DNA of 64,000 nucleotides from Nematopogon swammerdamellus (Eukaryota; Arthropoda; Insecta; Lepidoptera; Adelidae): NCBI GenBank assembly GCA_946902875.1, contig OX336340.1, positions 18,367,566 to 18,431,565 of the forward strand, in the 5' to 3' direction. Position numbers and translations under genes: made by a program. The notes below the pieces were generated by a model. It was not told where the DNA came from. It did no database searches and saw only the letters and a list, made by a program, of their open reading frames with translations. The stretch's first letter is position 1. Each line of letters starts with the position of its first letter. Shown piece after piece: positions 1 through 12,543 of the stretch.

Positions 1-161
1 GCTATGTAAATAGTTTGTGTTTTCCGACCAGTTCAGTGTAGCCGGCACGATCAAAGGGGGAAGCACTGACATGGCACCTAGTTCACCCGGTGTTATGGGC
101 TGACATCACGGACGTTGTAGGTGATGTAGCCAACCGTGTCAGTTTCCATAAAAAAAAAAGT
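1..161 (+). repeat. Chimeric SINE (family S1), 3' part
   Basis: The window opens inside a copy: the stretch from GCTATGTAAATAGTTTGTG to GTGTCAGTTTCCAT plus poly(A) matches 13262-13420 almost exactly. Confidence 0.8.
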
Positions 162-1160
162 TAGTAACCTACGCCCTATGCGTATATCGTTGGACCACGA
201 TGCACTGACTAAATGCATTCTCTAGTACGAAGTACATAATATAATATCTCGATGGGAGAAAATTGAAAACATTTATTAGATAACTAGCTTCTTGTCCACA
301 GCTTCGCTCGCGGCACTGTGGGTCATGCTTAATTTGAGTCAACGCATTATATCTCTCTCTGTCTCTTCCGTGCCTTTCTTCCTCCCACACTCTTAGGGTA
401 TGAATTGATTCTAATACAAACTTTCGTCCCTTATTTTACTCCTTTAGGGGATGAATTTTCAGAAACGCTGATATACAAGGGACTTTTATTTATAAACAGA
501 AGCCTAAACACCAATTTCCATATTTCTAACTTCAAAAATTACGAACTTCAATACAAAGTGTAACCCGTATTCAATCCACTTAGGGAATGCATTTTCAAAA
601 ATCCTTTCTTAGTGCAACGTTATATAAAAAAGCTCCTATACAAAATTTCATGCTTCTATACTCACCGATTTAGGCTGTGCTTTGTCTGTCACTCACTCAG
701 TCAGTGTTAAGAATGTTATTAAGTATATTATTAAAACGCAAATCTGATAAGAGAAGGCCTTGAGTAGATATAAAGGTGTGTAATACCAGGTACGACTTTA
801 GTGTGGATGGATACATCTCCTACAGTACGCTGTACTATGTGAAGTATTCCAGTTGCGGTCTAAATGTTCGGAGCCGGCTTACCTTCAGCTAGCTGACTAA
901 TCGGGCTGTGTTACCGCGCGAGTAGATCTGAATGAAGGCACGCGAAGCAGGCCTACATTCGGACTACACGCTAGAAGCCTATTCACTGAAACCACTGACA
1001 AATGAACCGAGAAATGTCTATTTCTGAATTTATGCAATCGATGCGATTCTATTAAATCAACTTGAATACAATTTTTTCTCTCCTTGATACGAATAAATGC
1101 ATAAAAGTAGAAAAATCGGTCAAGTGCGAGTTTTACTCGCGTAGGTACTAATAAGAGGCA
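162..1160. other. No gene; repeat-like stretch
   Basis: From about 290 to 740 the text (CTTCGCTCGCGG, later GGGGATGAATTTTCAGAAAC and GATTTAGGCTGTGCTTTGTC) resembles a common lepidopteran interspersed repeat. The rest shows no recognisable feature. Short reading frames here look like chance. Confidence 0.4.
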
Positions 1161-1161
1161 G

Positions 1162-1313
1162 GGGACCTACAGTTTTACGCCGGTTCAGAACGGTGAAGCA
1201 GCATGCACGTAAATTTTTCCATCAGAAAAAACTCATTGGTACACGCCGACCGCATTCGAACCTCGGACCTCTCGCAAGAAAAACCGACGCCCATACCACT
1301 CGGCCACCGCCCG
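1162..1313 (-). repeat. tRNA-derived SINE (family S2), partial
   Basis: On the minus strand it has GGTGGCCGAGTGG-type D-arm text and a B-box-like GTTCGAATGC. It shares the GGTGAAGCAGCATGCACG block with the copies at 41478, 56802 and 23627. Confidence 0.65.
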
Positions 1314-1624
1314 TTTTCATACTGTTTTAAGTATTTCTGGTGTTATTGTCCTTATGACGTAATTAATTTACTCTAAATCTAAGCGAGATTATAAAGGTAG
1401 GGCATCACAGAAGCCGCCCGCTTTAGCCACCAGCAATTATCATAAAAGAACATCGCGATGCCCGTCTTTGGGACGCGAACAAAAGCACTCATTTGCGCCA
1501 GGCCGTTCTGCCTACAATGGGCGCTAACAACTCTCTCCTGCCGGGTGGAGACTAGGCTCACCCCACCACTTTACTACTCACACCACCTGCCCTAACATAA
1601 TGTACTTAATCCTGATGCATATTA

Positions 1625-1885
1625 TTGTACTAGCTGTGCCCGCGGCTCCGCCCGCTCTCATATTTGACTTCTCTGCTAACCTCATAAGCCATTTAGCGTG
1701 ATAGTAAGTAGCCTATACTTGATGGGAAGAATGAAGCTATCCGTAGATTTTTTTTTTATTGAAATCGGTTTAGTGGTTCTCGAGTTATAAGCGGACAGAC
1801 AGACAGAAAGCAGACGTTGGATTTTATTAAAGGTAAGTAAAAGTAATAAGTAAAGTAATAAGTAATAAGTAATAAGTAAAGTATA
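1625..1885 (+). repeat. Lepidopteran interspersed repeat (CTGTGCCCGCGGCTCCGCCC type)
   Basis: It starts with an ACTAGCTGTGCCCGCGG-like end, followed by ATCGGTTTAGTGGTTCTCGAG and AGACAGACAGA text, typical of high-copy repeats in moth genomes. Class is uncertain. Confidence 0.4.
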
Positions 1886-1894
1886 AGTATTTCT

Positions 1895-1988
1895 CTTACA
1901 TGCGTACCAATTGGTACTGCAGAAGTTTCCTCTGCAGAACCGGTAAACTCTTGAACGCTCTCTCTCCCCATAATATTTCCCCCAAGTG
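1895..1988 (+). mobile_element. LINE ORF2 3' fragment (family L3)
   Basis: CAGAACCGGTAAACTCTTGAACGCTCTC corresponds, in two pieces, to the RTGKLWNALP region seen intact at 28855-29073. Truncated and adjoining a SINE. Confidence 0.5.
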
Positions 1989-1989
1989 T

Positions 1990-2317
1990 CAGCCTCGTCA
2001 GCTCAGTGGTGCGGTCGGTCGACTGTTGTTAAGCAACGCTGAGCGCGGTCAGTACTTGGATGGGTGACCGCTTGACCGTTGGAGGCTGGCCTTGATTCGG
2101 ATTCCACGTTAAACTCCGGGTTGGTACCACCGCACTGAGCGAAACGTCGTCGGTCGAAACGGCTATGTAAATAGTTCGTGTTTTCCGTCCAGTTCAGTGT
2201 AGCCGACATGAAATGAAGGGAAGCACTGACATGGCACCAAGTTCACCCGGTGTTATGGGCTGACATCACGGATGTTGCAGATGATGTAGCCAACCGTGTC
2301 AGTTTCCATAAAAAAAA
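1990..2317 (+). repeat. Chimeric tRNA/5S SINE (S1), full head with internal deletion
   Basis: It has a box A-like CAGCTCAGTGGTG, a 5S-like TTAAGCAACG followed by AGTACTTGGATGGGTGACCG, then TGATTCGGATTCC. The tail ends in TTTCCAT plus A8. About 50 bp are missing after the head compared with 13037-13420. Confidence 0.75.
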
Positions 2318-2324
2318 GTATAGT

Positions 2325-2460
2325 CTCGGGTCCTTCAAGAGGGGCGTGAATGGGCACCTGTCAGTTCGGAATGACAATCGCAACCCCTGCATACTACCGA
2401 ATGTCCATGGGCATCGTTAGACACCTTATGGGTGGTCGCACTTTCAATAAAAAATCCCTT
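2325..2460 (+). mobile_element. LINE ORF2 3' tail (L3)
   Basis: The text 'gtcctTCAAGAGGGGCGTGAA' through 'AGACACCTTATGGGTGG' is the same 3' block as in the copies at 3465, 28855 and 47310, ending shortly before an AATAAAAA tail. Confidence 0.55.
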
Positions 2461-3464
2461 CTGCTATTGAAACTTTCCACATTTCTGTAACTGTATAATA
2501 TTACAAACAGCGTTATAAAATAAATAATATTACAATAATATTTTTATTAAACGAGAATTAAATATTAACAATCACAAATTAAATTAAATTAAAAGCATAA
2601 CCCTTCATTTTGCTTCGCGCAGGCGGCGGGTAAAACTTAGTGTCACTGGACAAAGTTGCTTCATGTTTTTGCTTCAAATTAAAAAATACAATAATGTATA
2701 AAGCGGCCGATATCGGCCGCTCCGTCGGCAAAAGGTTAATACATTTTTAAAAAGAGGTCTATGGATGCCTACATGCCTTACATGCGTATCAATCAACTTT
2801 ATGTGTTACTAATTTCATTCGAAATTATACTATTGAATTCATTTTCCTTAGAAAACCTTTTTTGTCGAGGGACCAACATGACGGTGACGGCCAAATCCAC
2901 TTCACCTCAAGAAATCACGCTCAATGAGGTGATACGTCAGCAGAAAAGTCTGTAAACATGTACCTATTCATTGCACTTGGCATGGGCAATGTTATATTTT
3001 CAGAAGCCTAGTATTGTTAAATTGGAACTGAGAAAAATTACAGCCCCAAAAAACCCGACACACACTAATATCGCAAGTACCTTGTCAAACTGGCACACTT
3101 CATATTACGCACATAATTGCATGTCGTCGTTTCTGATGGTAGTGATTTATAAAAGTAATTGCTAGTCAGCATGTCGGCAAAGAATCTGAGACCCAATTAG
3201 CAGAAAGGCCCTGAGCTTTGCCGCTCCACCACCGGACGCCGACCTAGGGACCATGCGACCCTAGCTGATCCTATAAATAAGGTCAAAACACGACCTACAT
3301 AGGACATCTACTGAACGCATTGATATATTTAACGCGACGACACTTCGGTTTGGATAAATTATTTAATTAAAATAATGTCTGAAATAAGGTAAGTGCGTAT
3401 CGTATTTTCGTAATGTAATTTTTTGTCAAATGAATATTACTGGTAAAATAAGAAAATTAAATTG
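2461..3464. other. No gene or repeat recognised
   Basis: AT-rich sequence. A 12-bp palindrome (GCGGCCGATATCGGCCGC, 2703-2720) is the only ordered structure seen. Two 64-residue frames have no features of a protein family. Confidence 0.3.
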
Positions 3465-3680
3465 TACAGAAGAAACCGGTAAACTTTGGAACGCACTCCC
3501 TGCTCATATATTTCCCCCCAAGTGCAGTATCGGGTTCTTCAAGAGGGTCGTGCGTGAATAGGCACCTGTTAGGCCGGCATGGCGTTCGCAACCCCCGCAT
3601 ACGACGGAATGTCCATAGGCGTCGTTAGACACCTTATGGGTGGCTCGTCGCCAAATGTCGCGCTTTCTATAAAAAAAGAA
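3465..3680 (+). mobile_element. LINE ORF2 3' fragment (L3)
   Basis: It carries GAAACCGGTAAACTTTGGAACG through GACACCTTATGGGTGGCTCG and TTTCTATAAAAAAAG. The reading frame is broken. Confidence 0.6.
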
Positions 3681-3702
3681 GAGGTAAATCAACCAGAAAA
3701 GT

Positions 3703-3818
3703 AAATAGTGTTTCCCGTCCAATTCAGTGTAGCCGACATGAAATGAAGGGAAGCACTGAGATGCCACCTAGTTCACCCGGTGTTATGGGCTGACATCACA
3801 GATGTTGTAGGTGATGTC
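3703..3818 (+). repeat. S1 SINE 3' fragment
   Basis: TTCAGTGTAGCCGACATG through TGTAGGTGATGT, then it switches to other repeat sequence before the usual poly(A). Confidence 0.65.
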
Positions 3819-3825
3819 AGCCCAT

Positions 3826-4080
3826 TTTCTATCTCTTTTAATGTGCACCGACGACGACGTCGTTGGTGGCTCCTGGCACCGCTGCAATTCCGGCTCGTCT
3901 GTCCCTGGACGGCTTTTATTATTTATTTATATTTTTAAGTTTAGATAATTTTTTTAAGATAGTTTAAGATTGTTTGTTAATTTAGTATAATAGGTTTATA
4001 TTTTATGTTATTTAATATAGGTTTTTTTAACTTGTAAATTGTAATATCTTTTATTTTATGAATAAACGACAACAACAATA
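3826..4080 (+). mobile_element. Probable LINE 3' UTR tail
   Basis: A short GC-rich coding-like end (CGACGACGACGTCG, GGTGGCTCCTGGCACCGC) is followed by a long T/A-rich run ending AATAAACGACAACAACAA. This is the layout of a non-LTR 3' end. A TTAAA-rich microsatellite follows. Confidence 0.4.
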
Positions 4081-6861
4081 TTAAATTAAATTAAATTAAA
4101 TTAAAATATTGATACCGGACACCACTCATTTTCCCGAGGACGGCCGGCCGCCGCGTTTCCTCGCTGGATTGCGATATTGATATTTTGTGACAGGAACGCT
4201 TTGACACGAGACGCTCCCGGACGCTTCAAAAGGCAGCCGACCTAGAGCTCTTTAGCGTCCGAGCTCCACACTACAAGAGCGAACACAGCAAATGCGACCA
4301 ACTCATAGTGCTGCTTAAATATCGCCATATTTGTGTTGGAATATAAAAATATATAATCGTTGAAATTCTAATTCACATAAACTTCAACTTCATATACTTC
4401 TATTTGTTTATATTTTTTATAAAAAAAAACTTATCAAGTGTTTGCCGGTCTACGGTATTACGTAGAACTATTATTATGTTGTATATGTATATATTTAACT
4501 TTATTCAGTTTAATTTAAATATTATATTAAATGAATCAAATTAAATCTAATTACTGAATAAAATCGAAACTGAAACGATGTACCTATCAAATAAATTAAT
4601 TTTTTTAAATATTAGATCTCGTATTTGTGTAACATTGCAAAAGGTGACATAAATAAAAACCTAAGTTATCAATTCTTACTTAGCTACTAAATCTACAGTT
4701 GACCATCCAGGGTTCATTAGTTTAGAATCACAAGCAGAATTTCATTTATTTCACATTTCACATTGTATCAAACTCATAATGATCAGTTTTGCGCAATCAA
4801 TTAAAATTTAATTGCATAGAATAATGAATTGCTCGCTTTGTTACGAATTCCTTGAAATTTCAGTGCGATGGTTTGTGTAGCGCCCCGTCATACTCAACCG
4901 AGCGGGTCGCGGCGCCTCCGCCACTCCGTCAGTGTCTATGCGGCAGATAGTCATTAGCCACTATCTCGCAAGTCTATCCTTTAACCCTTTCGCCATACAC
5001 ACGCTTCTTTTCAATGAAGGATAATAAAATAGAAAACCGTCGTCGTGCCTTACCCTTATTATTGAATGCCAGCTGGAAGTAATAAACTTAACTCAAAATG
5101 ACACACGGGCAAAAATGCACCTTAACGGCTTAAACATAAGGTGCAAGTTCCGAAGAGTAAAGCGAGGCAATTAAGGACGTTTATGAAGTGAGAAAACTGT
5201 CCCATGTCAGCTGAGTCTACCACAATATGAATGAATACACGACACCCTCTCGCAAAATGGTTCTGCGATGAAAAAAGATTTTCACCGACGAAAACCTCAT
5301 TAAAACTGCGAAGTGCGCCGACATAAAGCTGCCGAGAGAGAGCGGCCCGCGTTTAAAATTATGTTCATTAACTATTCCAAATTAAAACTGTGGAAAGTTC
5401 AATGAATAGTTAGAAAGTGGTTGACTCGCGGGGCTGAGACGCGAAACTGACCTGACAGCACCCGCTCAGACCCCTTTTTTTGTCACAACTAAGCAAGCCT
5501 TTGTGAACTTTCGTCTCATTGAATAAGTTTTTATTTCATTTTATTTTATTAGAGCAGAAACTTCTCTGTACCTACCTACATTAAGTTATAAACAAATATA
5601 AATAATAACATATTGGTAAATGTTGTGAAAAATGCCATAAACAATAATACAAAATCGATGAATGACGAAGTAGGCGCCTCACTATAAAAATATTTTGCTC
5701 ACAGGTTCGTTGAGTATTTGATACTAAATAATCTTGTATTCCCTGAAATAACCTTTTGTAATATGCTAGTACCTACTATATTATATTTCCGAATTCTAGG
5801 TACAGTATTACAATTAAACTTTTTCATTATTTTATTGTATTTTTAACTTATTCCAGAAAATCACTATCGGAGACTAGACAAACTAACTTGCAAGAAGGTT
5901 GTTTGACCCTACCGATGTTGTGGTCATTGAAGCAATGGTTCGAAAACTGTCGATTTGAAAAGCCGTCGTCAGCGCCCAACGCTGACCATAACGTGATGGA
6001 AGACTAATAAATGTCAGTTTCCAGCACTGCACGTCGAATTACGCACTCACGCCACAGTACGGATAAATCAGTAAAGCATTCAAAACTCGAGCACTCGGCC
6101 GAATCTCACAATTTTCTTTAATTTAAGCTTGGACCCAGTCACTGTGTCTTAGCGCACCTCAAAAATATTTAAAAAGGGGTCCTAACGATAATTTTAATTA
6201 AGGGGTCCTAGAAAATGGGTCAGAACCTTCCGAGACCCCAACTTTCATGTTATTTTTATTTTATTTATTGAAATATGAATAATAGGGATCCCGCCAAAAA
6301 CGTCTCACGTAATTTATTGGCCCCCAGTGCTTCCTTTTCGTCGTATCGGCTACATTTATTGCTGCACTACTCGTATAATCATACTTGCTTGACTTGAGTT
6401 TTCCGTTGCCACACTTCAACTATTTCTGATATTGGTGCGAAGAACTTACTGTTCTATTCGGTTTTCCTGTGGATGATTTGAGAACACTGACAGTCCATGA
6501 AACTATGAAATAATATAGCTTGCTCTCCGTTCATTTAACCCATGAATCCTGTAACATGGAGTGCTGAAACTATACGAGTTATTCGACATCATTATTACTT
6601 CCAACAGAACTGGACAGAATTATGTAGGTGTACATTCGGGTTTAGATGATTGTGTTTGATGCCAAGTTCATACGTACACATGTATGAATGTACAAACAGT
6701 CATGAACGGATGAAATTATTCGTATGCTCTCTAAAGGTTTCATAGCACGCCATGATTCGTGGGCAGTTTTCAAGATGTTCGGAAAAGTTTATCGCAGTAT
6801 TTCATCTTGTTTTAACAGTATAATTACAATTTTGACATGACATACAATTTTACAGGCTTCT
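4081..6861. other. Gene-free stretch, mostly single-copy in this window
   Basis: No exon, RNA gene or known repeat was recognised. 4130-4340, 4860-4990 and 5040-5480 are less AT-rich and free of the repeats seen elsewhere, which would fit regulatory DNA, but no specific site can be named. Confidence 0.3.
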
Positions 6862-7222
6862 GGTCGGCTCTGTTTTGGCATGGACTCTGAACCTCAGGGT
6901 CCGAGGTTCGAATCCGGCCGACATGCACCAATGAGTTTTTTTCTGACCTAAAAATTTACACCTGTTGCTTCACCGTTCGAAACCAATGTATAACTGTAGG
7001 TCCCGTCCCTTGCCCCTTACTAGGTTGTAAATTGTAGCCGACTGTGTTGGTACCACCATACTGGACGTAAGATGGCCGCATAGCAGCCCCGGCTGTATTT
7101 TCATCTAGTCCAGTATAGCCAGCAATCTAAAGGGAAGTCTCCGATATGACACCTACCTTCGCGGAGGTGTTATTGGCTGGTCGGAGCATGTCTTCTGGCG
7201 CCTCTGACTCAGCCACCCATAC
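6862..7222 (+). repeat. tRNA-derived SINE (S2)
   Basis: The head reads GGTCCGAGGTTCGAATCCGG (B box) then CAATGAGTTTTTTTCTGACC. The body continues through CTTCACCGTTCGAAACC and the CAGTATAGCCAGCAATCTAA block to GCCACCCATACCGG. It is the plus-strand counterpart of 56802-57170. Confidence 0.7.
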
Positions 7223-7321
7223 CGGAGCAAGAAAATATTGTAATAATTTGGTCATGTCTTCTTTTGCCTTAAGTCTTACTGTGTAACAAACTAATGACCA
7301 CGCCAGTGGTTACAACACAAG

Positions 7322-7762
7322 CAGAGGCGGACTAGCAGCCTTAGCCGCCCTAGGCCGTTTAGTACCAGCCGCCCCAATTCAATGCAGCCGCCCCTTTAAA
7401 GTTTACAGCATAGATACAAATGTGAAGTTGTACGAAAATCAATATTGCGTTCGGTTCAACCTGCCAAAAATATATTATTTCTCGGTTTATTTTACATATA
7501 GCAAAAGTATTTTTTATAACTTTTGCGGCAATATTTGACCTTATCGTCATAGCTAAATTATTTTGTCCGCGTAAATACTTAGTGCGTCGTCTCCGCCGTC
7601 GCGCTCACCACTCCCGCACGTCGCACGCACGCGCTCCGGCCGGCACCCTTTCTATTCTGTACCTGCGCTCACTGCTTCCAGCAGCAGGTACAGATTGGCC
7701 GCCCCTAATATCTGGCCGCCCTAGGCCTGGGCCTAGTCGGCCTTAAGGAAAGTCCGCCTCTG
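7322..7762. mobile_element. hAT-type MITE with 8-bp target duplication
   Basis: A 441-bp element bounded by CAGAGGCGGACT and AGTCCGCCTCTG (12-bp perfect TIRs). It is flanked on both sides by AACACAAG (7314-7321 and 7763-7770). 8-bp duplications and CA-starting TIRs are the hallmark of the hAT superfamily. No transposase frame; non-autonomous. Confidence 0.85.
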
Positions 7763-7971
7763 AACACAAGGGTTTATCAGTAGAACCCATTTCAATCAAT
7801 TTCCCGGCATTCTGTTATGTAAACATAGAGCACAAAGAAAAGTCCAAAAGAAAAGCAAACTAGTTATAAGAAAATCAATCAATTTTGAATTTGAAAGCAC
7901 AAAAGTTAAGCTTGTAGTCCGCACAAGATTTTAATCGTACACACGAATCTAAATGGAGTTTTTTTTTTTTT

Positions 7972-8344
7972 TATGGAACCTGACACGGTTGGCTACATCA
8001 CCTACAACATCCGTGATGTCAGCCCATAACACAGGGTGAACTAGGTGCCATGTCAGTGCTTCCCTTCATTTCATGTCGGCTACACTAAACTGGACGGAAA
8101 ACACGAACTATTTACATAGCCGTTTCGACCGACGTTTCGTTCAGTGCGGTGGTACCAACCCGGCCGGGATAAACCCTACCACCTAGTAAGGTAAGAAGGG
8201 AAGGGACCTACAGTTTAACGTGGAATCCGAACCACGGTCAGCCTCCAACGGTCGAGCGGTCACCCATCCAAATACTGACCGCGCTCAGCGTTGCTTAATA
8301 ACAGTTGACTAACCAACCGCGCCACTGAGCTACCGAGGCTGACG
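7972..8344 (-). repeat. Chimeric SINE (S1), nearly full length
   Basis: Minus orientation: poly(A)-side TTATGGAACCTGACACGG at the left, 5S-like CGGTCACCCATCCAAATACT and the box A region GAGCTACCGAGGCTGACG at the right. Confidence 0.75.
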
Positions 8345-8349
8345 AATTT

Positions 8350-8432
8350 TCTTATCCCTTAGTCGACTTTTACGACATGCGACGGGGAGAGATGCAGTGG
8401 GGCTATTCTTTTTAAGTACCGACCCCACACGG
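8350..8432 (-). repeat. S3 repeat fragment
   Basis: TTATCCCTTAGTCGACTTTTACGACATGC and GAGATGCAGTGGGGCTATTC (written as two pieces) match the copies at 25735, 28077, 37985 and 58578. Confidence 0.6.
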
Positions 8433-9340
8433 TACAAAGAGTTTCTTTGGTACGCGTTCCTGATTTTACTGGTTCGAAAATTGCTCGATTCTTTCACACA
8501 GCACCATCCACACGATTGGAAAATTAGCCAAAATAAGTGAAGCGATAACATCGACGCGGAATGTCGAATGGGTAGTTCACAGTCACGGTTTCCAGCTCCA
8601 TGTGGTAAAACATCGTAACGTTTATTGGCTCCTCGTGTCAATAAAGCTTGCATTTGATGTGGACTTGCATCATGGTTCAATTGTACAGTTTTCAAATTTC
8701 AATCTACGTATTATTTGACGTTCAGCGGTTCTGTTCTCTCTGAAAGTGGAAATAGACCTGCAAAACCACTCACTAATTTTGGACCTCTCCTTACCGCGTA
8801 AGAACGTTGTAGATAGGTGTATTATTTTAATTCCGCCTGCATTTAGTTTATCAACTATGGATCGAATAGTCTGAAGGTGGTCTGAAGTATATGTTAATTT
8901 TTTTAAATTAAGAGACAAATGTTGCAACCATTTGCAATCTGCGTGTTTGCCGTTTGGTCTAAATTTCTTACAAATTGGGTCACCTGCATGCATGTCATCT
9001 GTGAATGAATATAATTTCTATGTTTAATGAAAACGACCAATTTGCTTTCAATAAAGCAGTGCACGGTTCTCAGATATCTAATCAACATTTTTCATTAAAA
9101 TTGTGATCGTTATTGCTTATACAGAATGTATATTAGTCATGCAAATGGCGCAAAACTGTGATGAGCCCAATCCAATGCATACGGCGACCTTTTTTCCCGG
9201 TTTTTTGTAGCTGGCATGGCGCCTTTCTGAGCGTGGTTGGAGCGAGGATGTTGTTGGCTGTGTCTGATCTTCCGTCGGACACGGATATTTAGAAAAAAAT
9301 ATATATAATTCAACAATCAATGCTCGCAACTGGTAAAAAC
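8433..9340 (-). pseudogene. Degenerate coding-like region of unknown origin
   Basis: Three overlapping minus-strand frames of 61, 107 and 121 residues run through 8330-9088 with normal amino-acid composition (for example HLSTTFLRGKERSKISEWF). They shift frame against each other, as in a decayed transposon or gene. No family was recognised. Confidence 0.3.
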
Positions 9341-11299
9341 TTGTCTCTTCTTGAAAACTAATCTAAAATCTAAACTTATTTTCTCCGTTTTAGTTAATGG
9401 CTTACTCGTAAATAAAAGCTTGTTTTTAAAAATGTTTTTCATTTATTATTTAGTTTTTCGGTTTTTAGTTATTTTTTTGTTTATTTTTTATTCTAGTATA
9501 TTAAATTGCATTGTCACCAGCAACAAAAGTCTGGGCTAAATTTCAGTTCAATCGGTTGGGTGGAACTGGTTAAAAATTCAGTTGCAAGATTTGACCCACA
9601 CTAATAAGTGAAGTTAAAAAAAATAAAAGCTTGTAAATAAAACTTGTCTCAATTTTTTCATAGGATCAGACAGAGTCGGACGATAAGATCGGGTCATCGA
9701 TGTACTGATTACGCTTTCCAGCGACCTGAGTTAGCGCTCGCAACGCTACCCCAAGTCGCTGGAACGTGACTAATAAAATATTACATTCGAAGTTCGAATT
9801 TCAAGCGTCGAGTATTCGGCGCCATGCCATTGTGTACACCGGCATATGAAATGCTGCTCAAAGTGACGGCAGACTGCGTCAGCTGCAACGCGGGTCAAAA
9901 TGTTCATTATTTGCTTACAGCGTAGCTATTGATTTACTGTGACACTAAAATCCGATATTTCGGGAGTTGATGGACACTGCTATGCAGTTCATATCGATCG
10001 AGCCTACTGTTAGAGCCTAGAATATTACTAAAAAAAAAAAATATTAGCTTTGATATAAAAAAAACACATTTATTTATTGTCACTATTCAGTTGGCGATGA
10101 GAAAAATACATTTGCTCTATTTTCTTCGGATTATATAATGCACTCCCTAAACTCCCTCCCTAAATTGTTCCCTAAACTTTTGCACTAAAGGCATGTCAAA
10201 ACGAATATTAGCTAAACTACATACAATAAATTGCTTAAAGAAGCAAATCTCTTCTATATAGAGTTCTCGAAAGGACGATAAAAACACCGAGCGTGTGACA
10301 TATTCTCCTTCAGTGGACGACCAAATAAATCGCTTACTGCAAATTGAAATATTCACATGCAATAAAGCACAAAAAGCGCTCCCAGAATCGCTCTCCGATA
10401 GAGGGTAGTTTCGCAATAAATGTTTTATTCGCAACCGATGATATAATCACACCGAACGGGTACATTGAAAACTAGGATGGCTCACGCCGCGCCGTATGAA
10501 GAGCCTATAAAACTAAATATATGGCGCTACTTACGTCGCGACCGAGCTTCGGCCACGAAACATGGACTCTGCCATCAACATTTATACTTAGAACGGGCAT
10601 CACCTCGTCTAGCAGGTGAAAGAAAGTGCGTGAAGGTAAAATTACAAATATACATATAATATCTATATCACATGTATCTACATATTTTCTATCTCCTGCA
10701 ACGCATGGATAAATATCATAATCATCAACTTAAGGTCGATTAAATCAATTTACTTATTTTAGACCTAAAACTGTTGGAGAGTCCCAGTGACAGGGCATTA
10801 TACAGATTACACAAAATATGTGCATGACTTTGTTGAACGTTCTCTCTCTACCCTTATGTGATACTACCTAACGGGTTGGGAAGATAGGTAATATGGGGCT
10901 GATTTTAACAGTTTTAATAGTTAGCCCTAAAAAAACACACAAAAAATAAAAAAATATTTCATGCGTACCGGAAAAAAAATTGTACCAGTTAAAATGAGTA
11001 CAATTAAGGAGACAATGCCGTTTCGTGGTACATATTTATTTGCCTGAACTCCACTATGCGTTCCGTTTGTATGAGTGTACTGCGGCTGAAGTGTTCACAG
11101 CAGCGCAGATCAAGTAAGGGGTTAAGGCATCAACATTTGGCGTAATGACATGGTGTACGAACTGCTGGTCTAAGAAAAAAGGTCGAAATCTTTCACGGCG
11201 GGGCGCAGTGATTTGGTATTATAAATATTTTACTACTTTTGCTTGCGTGCGGCTACGACCGCGTGAAATTTTGAATTTATTAGCTGAGTAAATTCAGTT
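9341..11299. other. No gene recognised
   Basis: AT-rich, no splice-consistent coding exon, no repeat shared with the rest of the window. Short frames lack any family motif. Confidence 0.3.
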
Positions 11300-11574
11300 G
11301 AGGAACGTCTGTTCAAAAGGAACTATTTCCGTTGTAACAGAATTTTCAGTTGAGCCAAAAAACTGACAGCTAATTAAACTTAGGATATTGGAAATAGGAC
11401 TTTATGACCAAAATTTTGGTTTTCAATCCTCATTTTTATTAAATTTAAGGAAATAGTTCGTTTTGAGCATTCAAATTTGACAGGTCGGTGTATTTGAATA
11501 CAAAGACTGAGAATCCGTCAAAAAACGTGCAACTCGTCGAAACGGAAATAGTTCCTTTTGAACAGATGCTCCTC
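11300..11574. mobile_element. TIR MITE (GAGGAACGTCTG ends)
   Basis: Ends GAGGAACGTCTGTTC and, inverted, GAGGAGCATCTGTTC, continuing into AAAAGGAACTATTTCCG on both sides (about 35 bp of imperfect TIR). AGTT on each flank may be a 4-bp duplication. No coding sequence. Confidence 0.65.
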
Positions 11575-11578
11575 AGTT

Positions 11579-12543
11579 AAAAGTGAAGGTTCACGAATTA
11601 GTAAGGTAGTTAGCGCTTTTGATAATACCTATCACGCGGCACTGCACTGCAGCGGAGCGGCGCGGCAGAGGCGCGTCAAAATATGTTTTGCACAAAATTG
11701 TATTACGCGTGGAAAGCAATTTTTTAGTATGGATTATTTCCGTTGCTGCGTAGTGCGGTATTGTCTTTGATTATAGTCCAAATCTTTGATTATAACTTAC
11801 CTAATTTACATGTTTACAAACCGTTTATAGTTATGTATATTGTTTAAATATATATATATACCTGTTTAGATACCCAGTGGCACATTTTCATAGTTAGAAC
11901 ATAGACATACTTTGTAAAAAATTCTCCAAAACTAATCCTAAAAATAAAATTGTTTTTGTGCATAACGTATTTATTATTATGGGTATAATATATTATGTCC
12001 CTTCCAAAATATTTGCATTTAGTATGGAAACACCTTATGCAATAAGTCCGCCTTCTGTGCTGCTGAAAAGGTTTAATACATACATACTGATACAAAATCA
12101 AAACGTATGAAATTTAAAATGTATTTCGACACAAGTAGGTTTACAATATTAATTAATTTAAATAGCTAAGCCGCTCGAGGCAATTATGTTTTGTATGCAA
12201 ATGTAGGTAATATTAACACGGAATCGTAATGTGAACGAAGGCTCTACTCCACACACATCCGACAGAATAACTTTCTTATCGCGCGACGCGGAGGAGACGA
12301 CCTACGCGCACACAATAAACGCACATAATTGTGCGTTTATTGTGTGCGCGTCGAACAGTTCTAAAGGTTAGAACTGCTGTCTATATGATTTATTGTTATT
12401 TAGTTAGATACATTCAAAATGTGCGAATAAAAAAATAAGAATTTTAAAAGTTACGCGCTGAGTTCTTGGTTTGATTCTAGTGTCGAATTTCAGTCTTGGT
12501 TTTCGGCTTTGCTTTAGGTAAATAATAAAAAAAAATGACAATG
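11579..12543. other. No gene; contains a long perfect palindrome
   Basis: Mostly AT-rich unique sequence. The only ordered feature is the inverted repeat at 12304-12351. Confidence 0.35.
12304..12351. repeat. Perfect 21-bp inverted repeat with 6-nt loop
   Basis: The left arm begins ACGCGCACACAATAAACG and the right arm ends in its exact complement, around ATAATT. It could extrude a cruciform or form an RNA hairpin. It lies about 240 bp from a SINE. Confidence 0.85.
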
